Source of the DNA: an uncultured Azospirillum sp.
Lineage (GTDB): Bacteria; Pseudomonadota; Alphaproteobacteria; RF32; CAG-239
Assembly: GCA_900538765.1 (NCBI GenBank)
Contig: UQAB01000027.1
Span: forward strand, 1 to 26,540
Length of the DNA: 26,540 bases
Direction of reading: 5' to 3'
Position 1 is the stretch's first letter, and each line of letters starts with the position of its first letter. Below the pieces are notes generated by a model. It searched no databases. It saw only the letters and a program-made list of their open reading frames with translations, and had not been told where the DNA came from. Position numbers and translations under genes: made by a program. This document shows, in pieces, positions 15,721 to 24,140 of the stretch.

Positions 15721-16707
15721 TTAAATAACACAGTAATTGACAAGATAATCAATTTGTTTTTCAGAAAGGCAGACATCCCAAAAATCATCCGTCAGCTTAT
15801 GCAATTTCAGCTTGTCGATTGCGTTTTTGTATTCTTCCTCGTCTGAGTAAATACGCCGGCCGTAAAAATCTCTGCGAATGCTGTATCGCAAAGTATCCAT
15901 ATCGTCAACATAAGCCCGCATTATTTTTCTGACAAACATGGTAAAAAATAACAGAAGATGTTTTTGCACATCATCTTTTTCAAAAAGTCCGTTTTCCAAA
16001 ACAGCCTCTTTACATTCGCCGTATCTTCCCGGAAACTGATATTTGTCTTCCGCGTCCTGATGTATTTTCAGAACATCTTCCGGCATATGCAGTTGATAAT
16101 GAACATCGTCTTGTTGCAGATAATCCTTAAGCATCATTGACAGGCCGTTTAAAGTCTTCCAACTGTCAAGCGTATCTCCGTTATAACGTTTAAGTATTGC
16201 GTTGGCAGTCCGGGAAAGTCTGAAAAGCAATGTCAGTTTTTTCTTGTCAAAACAGGTTTGTTTCTGGCTGTAGAGAAGTCCTTTCAACCAACCTCTGAAT
16301 AAGAACGGCATAGAGTTTATCTGTTTTTCCAAGTCGTTAGGAATTTCCTGAACTTCAATAAAGTTATTGAGCCGCAGTGTAATCTGCTCTTTTATTAGTA
16401 GTCGTTCTTCAGTCTCTTGAGCCATTGCCTTATCAAAAAGATTAACAAGTTTTTGCGTGGCGGGAGAAGGAGAATGTTTTCTGAAAAGCTTAACACCGTC
16501 CATTTGGGCAAAAAGAATTTCATCCCAGAGAGTTTCTATTTCTAAGATATGTTTTTGCCAGGGAAATTTAAACTTTGGCGGTAGCTTTCCGTTGTTATAG
16601 TCGGAAAGCGGAATTTTATATTCCTTTTCATCTGTTCCACGGATAATCCAGGATTCGCCGGATTTCATAATTTTCTTTACATTGATAATTTTTTTAGTAG
16701 TATCCAT
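15721..16707 (-). CDS. Unrecognised 328-aa cytosolic protein
   Basis: I do not recognise this family. The product is soluble, without signal peptide or membrane helix. Residues 1-45 suggest a small beta-rich N-terminus (INVKKIMKSGESWIIRGTDEKEYKIPLSDYNNGKLPPKFKFPW). The rest is mostly helical and rich in Lys/Asp/Leu, with no catalytic motif I can name. A notable segment is FFTMFVRKIMRAYVDDMDTLRYSIRRDFYGRRIYSDEEEY. The ATG lies in a pure A/T leader with no Shine-Dalgarno. The gene is divergent from a LysR-type regulator (162-bp gap), which often means regulation by that protein. AT-richer composition and lack of known relatives suggest an accessory gene. Confidence 0.7.
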   Translation of the reverse strand: MDTTKKIINVKKIMKSGESWIIRGTDEKEYKIPLSDYNNGKLPPKFKFPWQKHILEIETLWDEILFAQMDGVKLFRKHSPSPATQKLVNLFDKAMAQETEERLLIKEQITLRLNNFIEVQEIPNDLEKQINSMPFLFRGWLKGLLYSQKQTCFDKKKLTLLFRLSRTANAILKRYNGDTLDSWKTLNGLSMMLKDYLQQDDVHYQLHMPEDVLKIHQDAEDKYQFPGRYGECKEAVLENGLFEKDDVQKHLLLFFTMFVRKIMRAYVDDMDTLRYSIRRDFYGRRIYSDEEEYKNAIDKLKLHKLTDDFWDVCLSEKQIDYLVNYCVI

Positions 16708-16869
16708 AATAAAATAATTTAAATTAATAATATTTTTTATTGCTGTTTCTATATCATACCTTGTCTAAAAGTCAAATAGTTTGTATTTTAGCAACAATCT
16801 TTAAGTTTTTTTAATAAGATTAAATTACATATAATAGCATGCGAAACAGTCAGTTGAAAAGGAAGAAAA

Positions 16870-17769
16870 ATGCTGACTAAAAAAGATCTGATGAAACTTG
16901 AAAGTTTGGTTTATCTGCTTTCATTTTCCAAGAGCGGCAGCAAGAGGAATGTTGCGGAAAGCCTTGGAATTTCAACGGATACCATGAATAAATACATAGC
17001 GGAACTTGAAAATAGCCTGGGATTTAAATTAATCAACAGTACCAATCGCGGCAGTGCCTTGACCCCGCAGGCCAAAGAAATTTTGCCGCTGGCTGATACT
17101 TTAAAAAGCATTCTCCGCGAAATGGAATTTATTGCCAAATCAGGCCATGAGGTGTCCGGTGTTGTAAGAATAGGTATTCACGACGGTATTACGGCGCCGA
17201 TTTTCAATACGGATGTCACGGAGCTTTATAAAAAATATCCGGGAATTAAAATTGAAACGACAATAAAAAATATTGCCGATGCAGCTGAAATAAATGATGA
17301 AGATGTCGATTTTGTCATTAGTTATATAGAACCGTCCGGCGGAAATAAAGTTGTATGCGAAACCAGAGAAATAAGCTGCGGCTTTTTTGCTTCGCCGAGA
17401 TATCTTCAGGAATTCGGTATGCCCTATGATTTGGAAGATTTGCTGAGCAACCACCGTTTTTGCCTGAATCTTAATAACGTTAAATACATCAAGGGGTTAG
17501 ATGAAATTTCAAAAGATATCAGGCATATTTCCTATCAGTCAAATTCAACTTATTCAACATTCTTAATGGCGCACAGCGGTGCGGGGATTGGCGTTTTCCC
17601 AAAAGGGTATGATATGCCGAGCCTGATAAATATCAGTAATGTGATAAATGGAAATATACCGCAACTGAGTTATAAACTTTATCTTATTGCCAATAAAAAT
17701 ACCAAGGATATTCCTAAAATTCGTGCTGTCTTGGATTACCTGAAACAGGAAATTCGCAGAATGAAATGA
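16870..17769 (+). CDS. LysR-type transcriptional regulator
   Basis: A 299-aa DNA-binding regulator. Residues 1-62 form the winged helix-turn-helix (LESLVYLLSFSKSGSKRNVAESLGISTDTMNKYIAELENSLGFKLI.NRGSALTPQ), where most family members have FVAVAE.GSF..AA. Residues about 93-299 form a periplasmic-binding-like effector domain (GVVRIGIHDGITAPIFNTDVTELYKKYPGIKIE). The N-terminus is divergent from the consensus. The start has AAGGA about eight bases before the ATG, and a consensus TATAAT lies at 16830-16835 with no clear -35 box. It is divergent from the orphan gene ending at 15721, the most likely target. The effector is unknown. Confidence 0.92.
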   Translation: MLTKKDLMKLESLVYLLSFSKSGSKRNVAESLGISTDTMNKYIAELENSLGFKLINSTNRGSALTPQAKEILPLADTLKSILREMEFIAKSGHEVSGVVRIGIHDGITAPIFNTDVTELYKKYPGIKIETTIKNIADAAEINDEDVDFVISYIEPSGGNKVVCETREISCGFFASPRYLQEFGMPYDLEDLLSNHRFCLNLNNVKYIKGLDEISKDIRHISYQSNSTYSTFLMAHSGAGIGVFPKGYDMPSLINISNVINGNIPQLSYKLYLIANKNTKDIPKIRAVLDYLKQEIRRMK

Positions 17770-17775
17770 TAAAAC

Positions 17776-17804
17776 AAAAACCTGACTTAATTGTCAGGTT
17801 TTTT
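17776..17804. terminator. Bidirectional terminator between the LysR gene and tRNA-Leu
   Basis: An 11-bp stem (17776-17786 with 17793-17803, loop TTAATT) carries T-tracts on both strands. It closes the LysR gene on the plus strand and the tRNA transcript on the minus strand. Confidence 0.9.
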
Positions 17805-17806
17805 AT

Positions 17807-17892
17807 TGGTAGGGGTAGTCAGACTTGAACTGACACTCTCAGAGAGAACAAGATTTTGAGTCTAGCGCGTCTACCAGTTCCGCCATACCCCC
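17807..17892 (-). tRNA. tRNA-Leu (anticodon CAA)
   Basis: The minus strand folds as a class II tRNA. The acceptor GGGGGTA pairs with TACCCCT (first pair G-U), the D-arm is GCGGAACTGGTAGACGC, and the anticodon loop CTCAAAA gives CAA. A long variable arm (CTCTCTGAGAG region) and a T-arm GTCAG-TTCAAGT-CTGAC follow. Discriminator A and an encoded CCA are present. The anticodon stem CTAGA/TCTTG has one U-U mismatch. It reads the codon UUG. Confidence 0.95.
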
Positions 17893-17993
17893 ATCAGAGT
17901 GATGAAGAATAAATATAATAATATTTCCCGTTCGTCAATAGTTTTTTTACTAAAAAATGATAAAAATATTTTTAAGGAGTGGGGTTGGGTGAA

Positions 17994-19316
17994 ATGAGTT
18001 CAGAGTTTAATCGGAAAATAGATAAGGCAATAGAATTATACGAACAGGGAAATTTGAAAAAAGCCCGCAGTTTGTGTTTGCGTCTTTTGGAAAAAGATGC
18101 CGACAATTCACATGTCCTGATAACACTCGGCAATATTTTTTATGTGCAGAATGATTATTCTGTCGCCGAGGAATATTATCAAAAAGCGGCGGATGTTTCG
18201 CCGTTTAGTTATCCTGCTCTGGTTAATCTGGCCAACAGCCTCTATGAACAGAAAAAATACGCAGCGGCGGCTGAATATGCCAGACGGGCCGCGGAATGTA
18301 AAAGTGACGAAAAACTGGCTTATATCATCTTGGGGAATTCATATCAGGAACTGGAGGATTATGATTCGGCCGTAAAAGCTTTGACTGCTGCCGCAAAATT
18401 AGACCCGTCCGATTCTTGGATATATAATTACCTCAGTCAGGGATATTTAAAACAGCAAAATTATCTGCAGGCAATATCAAGCGCATGGAAAGCCGTTGAA
18501 CTGTCTGCTGACGAAGATGACGAAGCGCACCAGATTAATCTGGGCTACTTGTTTTACGAAGTTGCTTTGGATAAAAAAGCAGATTCGATCGCCGACTGTG
18601 TCAAATTATGGCTGAAAAAATACAGCGATAATCCGTTGGTAAATTATATGGGAAATGCGTTGCTCAGTAATCAGAATATCAAGACAGCGAATGCCAAATA
18701 TGTCAAAGATATTTTTGATGTTTTTGCCGCGGATTTCGATTCCGTTCTGCGTGCATTGGACTATCGCGCACCGCAGCTGATTCGCAAATGTCTGGAAGAT
18801 ATTTATAAAGATAAAAAACGCCCGCGGCTGAAAATTCTCGACCTGGGTTGCGGTACCGGACTTTGCGGCGAATTTTTAAAAGATTATGCCGGATGGTTTG
18901 GGCTGGACGGCGTTGATATTTCGCCAAAAATGCTGGAGGCGGCAAAGCGGAAAAAGCTTTATTCCCGCCTGATAAATTCGGAAATGACGGCGTATTTGAA
19001 CAACAGTCCCGACCGCTATAATCTTATGGTTGCTGCAGATGTTTTTACTTATGTCGGCGACTTGGAAAATTTGTTCAAAGCTGTGCATAAGTCACTCAAA
19101 AAGAAAGGGCGGATTATATTTACCATCAGCGAAAATACGCAAAATGACAAAGCTTATTATCTGCATATTTCAGGGCGCTTTGTTCATGCGATAGAATATG
19201 TCAAGTTTATGTTGAATGATTCCCTGTTTGAAATAGAAAACTGCGCGCGGCGAAAATTGCGCAATGAAGGCGATAAAAGCGTCATGGGATATGTTATTTC
19301 CGCCGTGAAAAAATAG
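17994..19316 (+). CDS. TPR-repeat protein fused to a SAM-dependent methyltransferase
   Basis: About 440 aa. Residues 1-175 hold tetratricopeptide repeats, four or so 34-residue units (KAIELYEQGNLKKARSLCLRLLEKD; ITLGNIFYVQNDYSVAEEYYQKA; NLANSLYEQKKYAAAAEYARRA; GNSYQELEDYDSAVKALTAAAKLDP). From about residue 240 comes a class I methyltransferase with SAM motif I LKILDLGCGTGLCG, acidic GVDIS at the end of strand 2, DRYNLMVAADVF and GRIIFTISEN. Similar fusions act on proteins or small molecules; the substrate cannot be told. The start is ambiguous: Shine-Dalgarno AAGGAG at 17974-17979 is well placed for TTG at 17985 but 14 bases from ATG 17994. It is a single gene with its own terminator. Confidence 0.88.
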   Translation: MSSEFNRKIDKAIELYEQGNLKKARSLCLRLLEKDADNSHVLITLGNIFYVQNDYSVAEEYYQKAADVSPFSYPALVNLANSLYEQKKYAAAAEYARRAAECKSDEKLAYIILGNSYQELEDYDSAVKALTAAAKLDPSDSWIYNYLSQGYLKQQNYLQAISSAWKAVELSADEDDEAHQINLGYLFYEVALDKKADSIADCVKLWLKKYSDNPLVNYMGNALLSNQNIKTANAKYVKDIFDVFAADFDSVLRALDYRAPQLIRKCLEDIYKDKKRPRLKILDLGCGTGLCGEFLKDYAGWFGLDGVDISPKMLEAAKRKKLYSRLINSEMTAYLNNSPDRYNLMVAADVFTYVGDLENLFKAVHKSLKKKGRIIFTISENTQNDKAYYLHISGRFVHAIEYVKFMLNDSLFEIENCARRKLRNEGDKSVMGYVISAVKK

Positions 19317-19321
19317 CGATT

Positions 19322-19361
19322 AAAAAAAGAAACTCTGCTAATTTACAGAGTTTCTTTTTTT
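19322..19361. terminator. Bidirectional terminator after the methyltransferase gene
   Basis: A 16-bp stem (19322-19337 with 19346-19361, loop CTAATTTA) with an A7 tract and a T7 tract. It lies between convergent genes. Confidence 0.9.
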
Positions 19362-19387
19362 GCTTTTCAACTTCTGTAACCCGCTGA

Positions 19388-19615
19388 TTATTTAACGGAT
19401 TTTTTAGAAGATGAAGAACTGCTTTTTGTAGATTTTTTTGCTGTTGTAGAAGAAGTCTTTTTCGCAGAGGAAGAAGACTTGCAAGAACAGTTGCAGTTAG
19501 ACAACTGTTCTACGGCCATCTGCCAAAAATATTCGTCCTGACCTTGCGGACAGCCGGCATTTTGCCAGTTGTAATAAGCAGCTTCTCTGATAGCGTTTTC
19601 GTTTGATTTAACCAT
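19388..19615 (-). CDS. Small DUF2934-like protein with a Ser/Lys-rich tail
   Basis: A 75-aa protein. The start is the ATG at 19615, which has GGAG at 19622-19625; an upstream ATG at 19648 has no ribosome site. Residues 6-38 (NAIREAAYYNWQNAGCPQGQDEYFWQMAVEQL) match the DUF2934 pattern 'I...AY..W...G.P.G.d..fW..A...L'. A short CNCSCK cluster follows, then a low-complexity tail of Ser, Lys and Thr (SSSSAKKTSSTTAKKSTKSS...). The tail resembles histone-H1-like basic tails, so nucleic-acid binding is conceivable but unproven. It is monocistronic. Confidence 0.82.
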   Translation of the reverse strand: MVKSNENAIREAAYYNWQNAGCPQGQDEYFWQMAVEQLSNCNCSCKSSSSAKKTSSTTAKKSTKSSSSSSKKSVK

Positions 19616-19822
19616 AATTAACTCCAAATAAAATTGTTTGGTCAACACAATTAAATATACAACCTGAAATTAATACGTCAATAATAAATCGTTTAAATTT
19701 AAAGATTATTTAAAATTAATTGAAGTTGTTGTTTAATTTTCTTGCATTTAATCTTAGATGATTTATAGATTGTTTTTGTGAGTTTAATCTAATTATGTTA
19801 TCAGTCTATTAGGGGATGCTGA

Positions 19823-22021
19823 ATGGAAAATTTATTATCTAAAGAAGAAATGGAAGCCATCATCAACGGCGATCACGGCAATGCTTTTGCAGTTTTGGGG
19901 ATACACCGTGACAAAGGGTCTAAAAGCGTGTTCATCAGAACATATCAGCCCGGTACCCGTTCTGTTGAAATAATCAACAAAAGCGATGGCCAGTCATTAG
20001 GCTTTATGGAAAAACTCGATGATCGCGGTTTCTATCAGATTAACCTCGGTGTCGGCGAAAATTTTGCCTATAAATTCCGTATTGAAAATGACAAAGGCGA
20101 TATCTATGAAAAAGAAGATGTCTACCGTTTCAATTCTACTTTGGGTGACATCGACATCTATCTCCTGGCTGAGGGCAATCATCTGAATATGTATAAGATT
20201 CTCGGGGCGCACGTTCGTGAAATGGACGGCGTCAAAGGTGTCAGTTTTGCCGTTTGGGCGCCGAACGCCAAAAGGGTATCCGTTGTTGGCGGCTTCAATA
20301 ACTGGGACGGCCGCGTCAATCCAATGCGCAAACATCTGAGCTGCGGCGTCTGGGATATTTTCATTCCCGGCATCGGCGAGGGCGAAGTTTATAAATATGA
20401 GGTTAAAACTCAGGAGAATTATATTTTGCTGAAATCCGATCCCGTTGGATTCTATGCCGAAAAACGTCCCCATACAGCTTCTGTCGTTTATAATATTGAT
20501 AAATATCATTGGTCTGACGAAGAGTGGATGAAGTATCGCGAAGAATACAATTCATTTGACAAACCGATGTCAATCTATGAAGTCCATCTCGGTTCCTGGC
20601 GCCGTAAGGAAAATAACGAATATCTGACCTACCGTGAATTGGCGGATACCTTGGTTCCCTATGTATCCAATATGGGCTTTACCCACGTTGAATTTCTGCC
20701 TCTGGCGGAACATCCGCTGGATGCTTCCTGGGGATATCAGGTCGTCGGTATGTTTGCGCCGACCTCCCGTTTCGGTACACCGGATGATTTGCGCTATTTG
20801 ATTGATAAATTCCACCAGGCGAATATTTCCGTGATTATGGACTGGGTACCGGCGCACTTCCCCAAGGATGGGCACGGTTTGGTCGAGTTTGACGGAACGC
20901 ATTTGTATGAACATGCCGATCCGCGCAAGGGCGAACATAAAGACTGGGGCACAAAAATCTATAACTACGGCCGTACCGAAGTTTGCAACTTCCTCTGCGC
21001 CAGCGCTCTTTACTGGCTGAAAGAATTTCACATCGACGGTCTGCGCGTTGATGCCGTGGCTTCTATGCTGTATCTTGATTATTCCCGTAATCCCGGCGAA
21101 TGGATTCCCAATAATTACGGCGGCAATGAAAACCTTGAGGCCATTTCTTTCCTGCGCAAGATGAACGAGCTGGTGTACGGGCAGTGCAAAGGCGCGTTTA
21201 CCTGTGCCGAAGAGTCGACGGCCTGGCCGATGGTTTCCCGTCCGACGTCGATGGGCGGTTTGGGCTTCGGCTACAAGTGGAATATGGGCTGGATGAACGA
21301 TACGCTGAAATACATCAGCCATGAACCTGTTCACCGCAAATACCACCACGGTATGCTGACTTTCGGCCTGCTGTATGCCTTTAATGAAAATTTCATTCTG
21401 CCGATTTCGCATGATGAAGTTGTTCACGGTAAGGGGTCCATGCTGGCTAAAATGCCGGGTGACGAATGGCAGAAGTTTGCCAACCTGCGCGCTTATTACG
21501 GCTTCATGTATACCCACCCCGGCAAAAAACTGTTGTTTATGGGCTGCGAGTTCGGACAGGATTGGGAATGGAATGCCGAAGAAAGCCTGCGCTGGTTCCT
21601 GCTGGATTATCCCATGTATAAGGGCCTGCAAAACTGTGTCCGTGATTTGAACCTGATGTACAAAGGCAATGCGCCGCTCTATCAGATTGATTTTGACTAC
21701 CGCGGTTTTGAATGGATTGAACATTCCAATGCCGATGACAGCGTCATCTCTTATATGCGCAAAGGCGAAAAGCCCGGTGATTACCTGATTGTCATTTCAA
21801 ACTTTACGCCGGTTGTTCGTAAAAATTATCGCCTTGGCGTCAATGAAAGATGTAAATATCAGGAAATTTTTAACAGTGATGATGTAAACTACTGGGGTAG
21901 CGGCGTTAAAAACGAAGGCTTTATGTCTGCTGAAGAAATCGGCTGGAACGACCGTCCGTTGTCAATCAGTCTGACCCTGCCGCCACTGTCAACAATCGTC
22001 ATTAAGCCGATTAGAGATTAA
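19823..22021 (+). CDS. glgB: 1,4-alpha-glucan branching enzyme GlgB
   Basis: GlgB cuts alpha-1,4 chains and rejoins them as alpha-1,6 branches in glycogen. The 732-aa length is typical. An N-terminal accessory domain (about 1-110) precedes the CBM48 (about 125-225; VWAPNAKRVSVVGGFNNWDGR) and the GH13 barrel. Catalytic residues are visible: nucleophile Asp410 in DGLRVDAVASMLY, acid/base Glu463 in CAEESTAW, and Asp531 in ISHDEVVHGKGSM. A C-terminal beta domain ends the protein. The ATG has AGGGGAT at a normal distance. It is the first gene of a glgB-glgX-malQ operon; the 200-bp upstream region is very AT-rich and holds no clear consensus promoter. Confidence 0.98.
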   Translation: MENLLSKEEMEAIINGDHGNAFAVLGIHRDKGSKSVFIRTYQPGTRSVEIINKSDGQSLGFMEKLDDRGFYQINLGVGENFAYKFRIENDKGDIYEKEDVYRFNSTLGDIDIYLLAEGNHLNMYKILGAHVREMDGVKGVSFAVWAPNAKRVSVVGGFNNWDGRVNPMRKHLSCGVWDIFIPGIGEGEVYKYEVKTQENYILLKSDPVGFYAEKRPHTASVVYNIDKYHWSDEEWMKYREEYNSFDKPMSIYEVHLGSWRRKENNEYLTYRELADTLVPYVSNMGFTHVEFLPLAEHPLDASWGYQVVGMFAPTSRFGTPDDLRYLIDKFHQANISVIMDWVPAHFPKDGHGLVEFDGTHLYEHADPRKGEHKDWGTKIYNYGRTEVCNFLCASALYWLKEFHIDGLRVDAVASMLYLDYSRNPGEWIPNNYGGNENLEAISFLRKMNELVYGQCKGAFTCAEESTAWPMVSRPTSMGGLGFGYKWNMGWMNDTLKYISHEPVHRKYHHGMLTFGLLYAFNENFILPISHDEVVHGKGSMLAKMPGDEWQKFANLRAYYGFMYTHPGKKLLFMGCEFGQDWEWNAEESLRWFLLDYPMYKGLQNCVRDLNLMYKGNAPLYQIDFDYRGFEWIEHSNADDSVISYMRKGEKPGDYLIVISNFTPVVRKNYRLGVNERCKYQEIFNSDDVNYWGSGVKNEGFMSAEEIGWNDRPLSISLTLPPLSTIVIKPIRD

Positions 22022-22046
22022 TTTTTTAGCAAAGGAGCGCGAATTC

Positions 22047-24122
22047 ATGGCTACAGTCAAACCCTTACCTGGAAATGCTTTCCCTTTAGGATCTCATTAT
22101 GACGGTAAAGGCGTGAATTTTGCGCTCTTTTCTGCAAATGCGGAAAAAATTGAACTCTGTCTTTTTGACGAAAGCGGCGCCGAGGAACTGAAACGGTATG
22201 AGCTGACGGAAAATGACAATAATATCTGGCATATTTATATTCCGGGGCTAAAGCCGGGACAGACTTATGGTTATCGTGTTTATGGCCCGTATATGCCGGA
22301 GCAGGGGCATCGTTTTAATCCCAATAAGCTGTTGATAGACCCTTACGGCAAGAAGCTTGTCGGCAAACTGATTTGGCATAAGGCCATTTTCGGTTATGAT
22401 GTTGACAGTCCGAATGCCGACTTGTCTTTTTCAACGCTTGACAGCGCGCCTTATGTGCCGAAGTCGGCAGTTGTTGCCGGAAGTTTTGACTGGGAAAATG
22501 ACCGCCATCCTTATACAAAAATTGAAGATACGGTAGTTTATGAAACACATGTCCGCGGTTATACCAAAGTTCACCCGCTTATCCCGGATAAAGACCGCGG
22601 CACGTTCAAGGGGATGACTTCCCGCAGCGTCGTCAGCTATCTTAAATGGCTGGGCGTAACGGCTGTCGAACTCTTGCCGATTCATGCTTTCTTTGGCAAC
22701 CGCCACAAAAAAGGCTGGATTAATGACAACTACTGGGGATATGAAAGTTTTTCGTTCTTTGCGCCGGAACAGACTTACCTGTGCCACGGTGAGATAGATG
22801 AATTTAAGCAGATGGTCAAAACGCTGCACAAACAGGGATTTGAGGTGCTGCTGGATGTGGTCTATAACCATACCGGTGAGGGCAACCAGATGGGGCCGAC
22901 ACTGTGCTACCGCGGTATTGACAATGCTTCTTATTATACTCTCAGCAATGAAAACAAACGCTATTATTATGACAGCACCGGAACCGGAGCATCGTTTAAT
23001 CTTCAAAACCAGTATGTGCTGAAACTGGTGATGGATTCTCTGCGTTACTGGGTTGAAGAAATGCACGTTGACGGTTTTCGTTTCGATTTGGCAACGACAC
23101 TATGCCGTTACCGTACCGATTTTAAAAAAGACTGTGGATTTTTGTATGCCGTCAAGCAAGATCCGGTACTGAACAATGTTAAGCTTATTGCCGAACCTTG
23201 GGATATAGGCTATGCCGGTTATCAGGTTGGCTCGTTCCCGCCCCGGTGGAATGAGTGGAATGATAAATACCGCGACACGGTACGCCGTTTCTGGAAAGGC
23301 GACACCTACCAGATTCCCGATTTAGCCAGCCGTCTCAGTGGTTCCAGCGATGTCTTCAACCATGAAAACCGCAACATTACGACCAGCGTTAACTTTGTGA
23401 CGGCACATGACGGTTTTACCCTGCATGATTTGGTCAGTTATAATACCAAACACAATTTCAGCAACGGCGAAGACAACCGCGACGGCAGCAACAGCAACTG
23501 GAGCTGGAATTCCGGCGCCGAGGGCGAAACCGCCAATCCGCAGATACTGGAAAACCGCCTGCAAAGGGCAAAAGGCATGATGGCGACATTGCTGCTGTCT
23601 TTCGGTACGCCAATGTTTCTGGCCGGGGATGAGTTGTTTAACTCCCGTTTCGGCAATAACAATCCTTATTGTCAGGACAATGTTATCAGTTGGATTGTCT
23701 GGGAGGCCGTCAGGGAAGACGGGCGCGAGATGGCGCGCTTCACCAGAAAAGTCATTTCCCTGCGCAAAAAATTGAAAATTTTTACCCGCCGAAAATTTTT
23801 TGAAGGCAAGGAACAAAACCGCAAAGGCGTAAAAGACCTGACCTGGTATAACGAACGGGGATTGGAGTTTTCTGCGGAAGACTGGGCTGACAACAGCCGC
23901 CGTTCGCTGGCTTATTCCGTATTGAACGGAACATCGTCGGTTTTGTGCATTTTTAACGTTAATGCCGGAGAGGTTTCCTGGCGCCTGCCCGGAATCAGCG
24001 GCGAAAACTGGAATTTGCTGCTCGACAGCAGCGGAAAATTCGTAAACACGGAGGGTCTGGGAATGCATAAAATCATTCAGGTTCCGGCGTGGAGCGTTTT
24101 GGTTATCGAAATAAAAAAATAA
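22047..24122 (+). CDS. glgX: Glycogen debranching enzyme GlgX (isoamylase family)
   Basis: GlgX hydrolyses alpha-1,6 branches, chiefly of limit dextrins left by phosphorylase. It is 691 aa (E. coli's is 657). An N-terminal CBM48 (about 10-105; VNFALFSANAEKIELCLFD, GYRVYGPYMPEQGHRFNP) precedes a GH13 barrel with DVVYNHTGEGN (270-280), nucleophile Asp347 (DGFRFDLATTL), acid/base Glu383 (IAEPWDIG.GGYQVGSFPP-type segment) and Asp455 (VTAHDGFTLHDLVSYN). The ATG has a strong AAAGGAG. It begins 25 bases after glgB and ends 18 bases before malQ, with no terminator at either junction. The isoamylase-type sequence agrees with GlgX, though trimming specificity cannot be read from sequence. Confidence 0.96.
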   Translation: MATVKPLPGNAFPLGSHYDGKGVNFALFSANAEKIELCLFDESGAEELKRYELTENDNNIWHIYIPGLKPGQTYGYRVYGPYMPEQGHRFNPNKLLIDPYGKKLVGKLIWHKAIFGYDVDSPNADLSFSTLDSAPYVPKSAVVAGSFDWENDRHPYTKIEDTVVYETHVRGYTKVHPLIPDKDRGTFKGMTSRSVVSYLKWLGVTAVELLPIHAFFGNRHKKGWINDNYWGYESFSFFAPEQTYLCHGEIDEFKQMVKTLHKQGFEVLLDVVYNHTGEGNQMGPTLCYRGIDNASYYTLSNENKRYYYDSTGTGASFNLQNQYVLKLVMDSLRYWVEEMHVDGFRFDLATTLCRYRTDFKKDCGFLYAVKQDPVLNNVKLIAEPWDIGYAGYQVGSFPPRWNEWNDKYRDTVRRFWKGDTYQIPDLASRLSGSSDVFNHENRNITTSVNFVTAHDGFTLHDLVSYNTKHNFSNGEDNRDGSNSNWSWNSGAEGETANPQILENRLQRAKGMMATLLLSFGTPMFLAGDELFNSRFGNNNPYCQDNVISWIVWEAVREDGREMARFTRKVISLRKKLKIFTRRKFFEGKEQNRKGVKDLTWYNERGLEFSAEDWADNSRRSLAYSVLNGTSSVLCIFNVNAGEVSWRLPGISGENWNLLLDSSGKFVNTEGLGMHKIIQVPAWSVLVIEIKK

Positions 24123-24140
24123 TAGGAAATAGGAGCTGTT

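Noticed and set aside
17776..17892. tRNA-Leu as a possible integration site of a genomic island
   Set aside because: No integrase gene and no repeat of the tRNA 3' end could be seen in the window.
20570..21724. 384-codon minus-strand ORF opposite glgB
   Set aside because: Antisense to an intact glgB with all catalytic residues; no domain or ribosome site.
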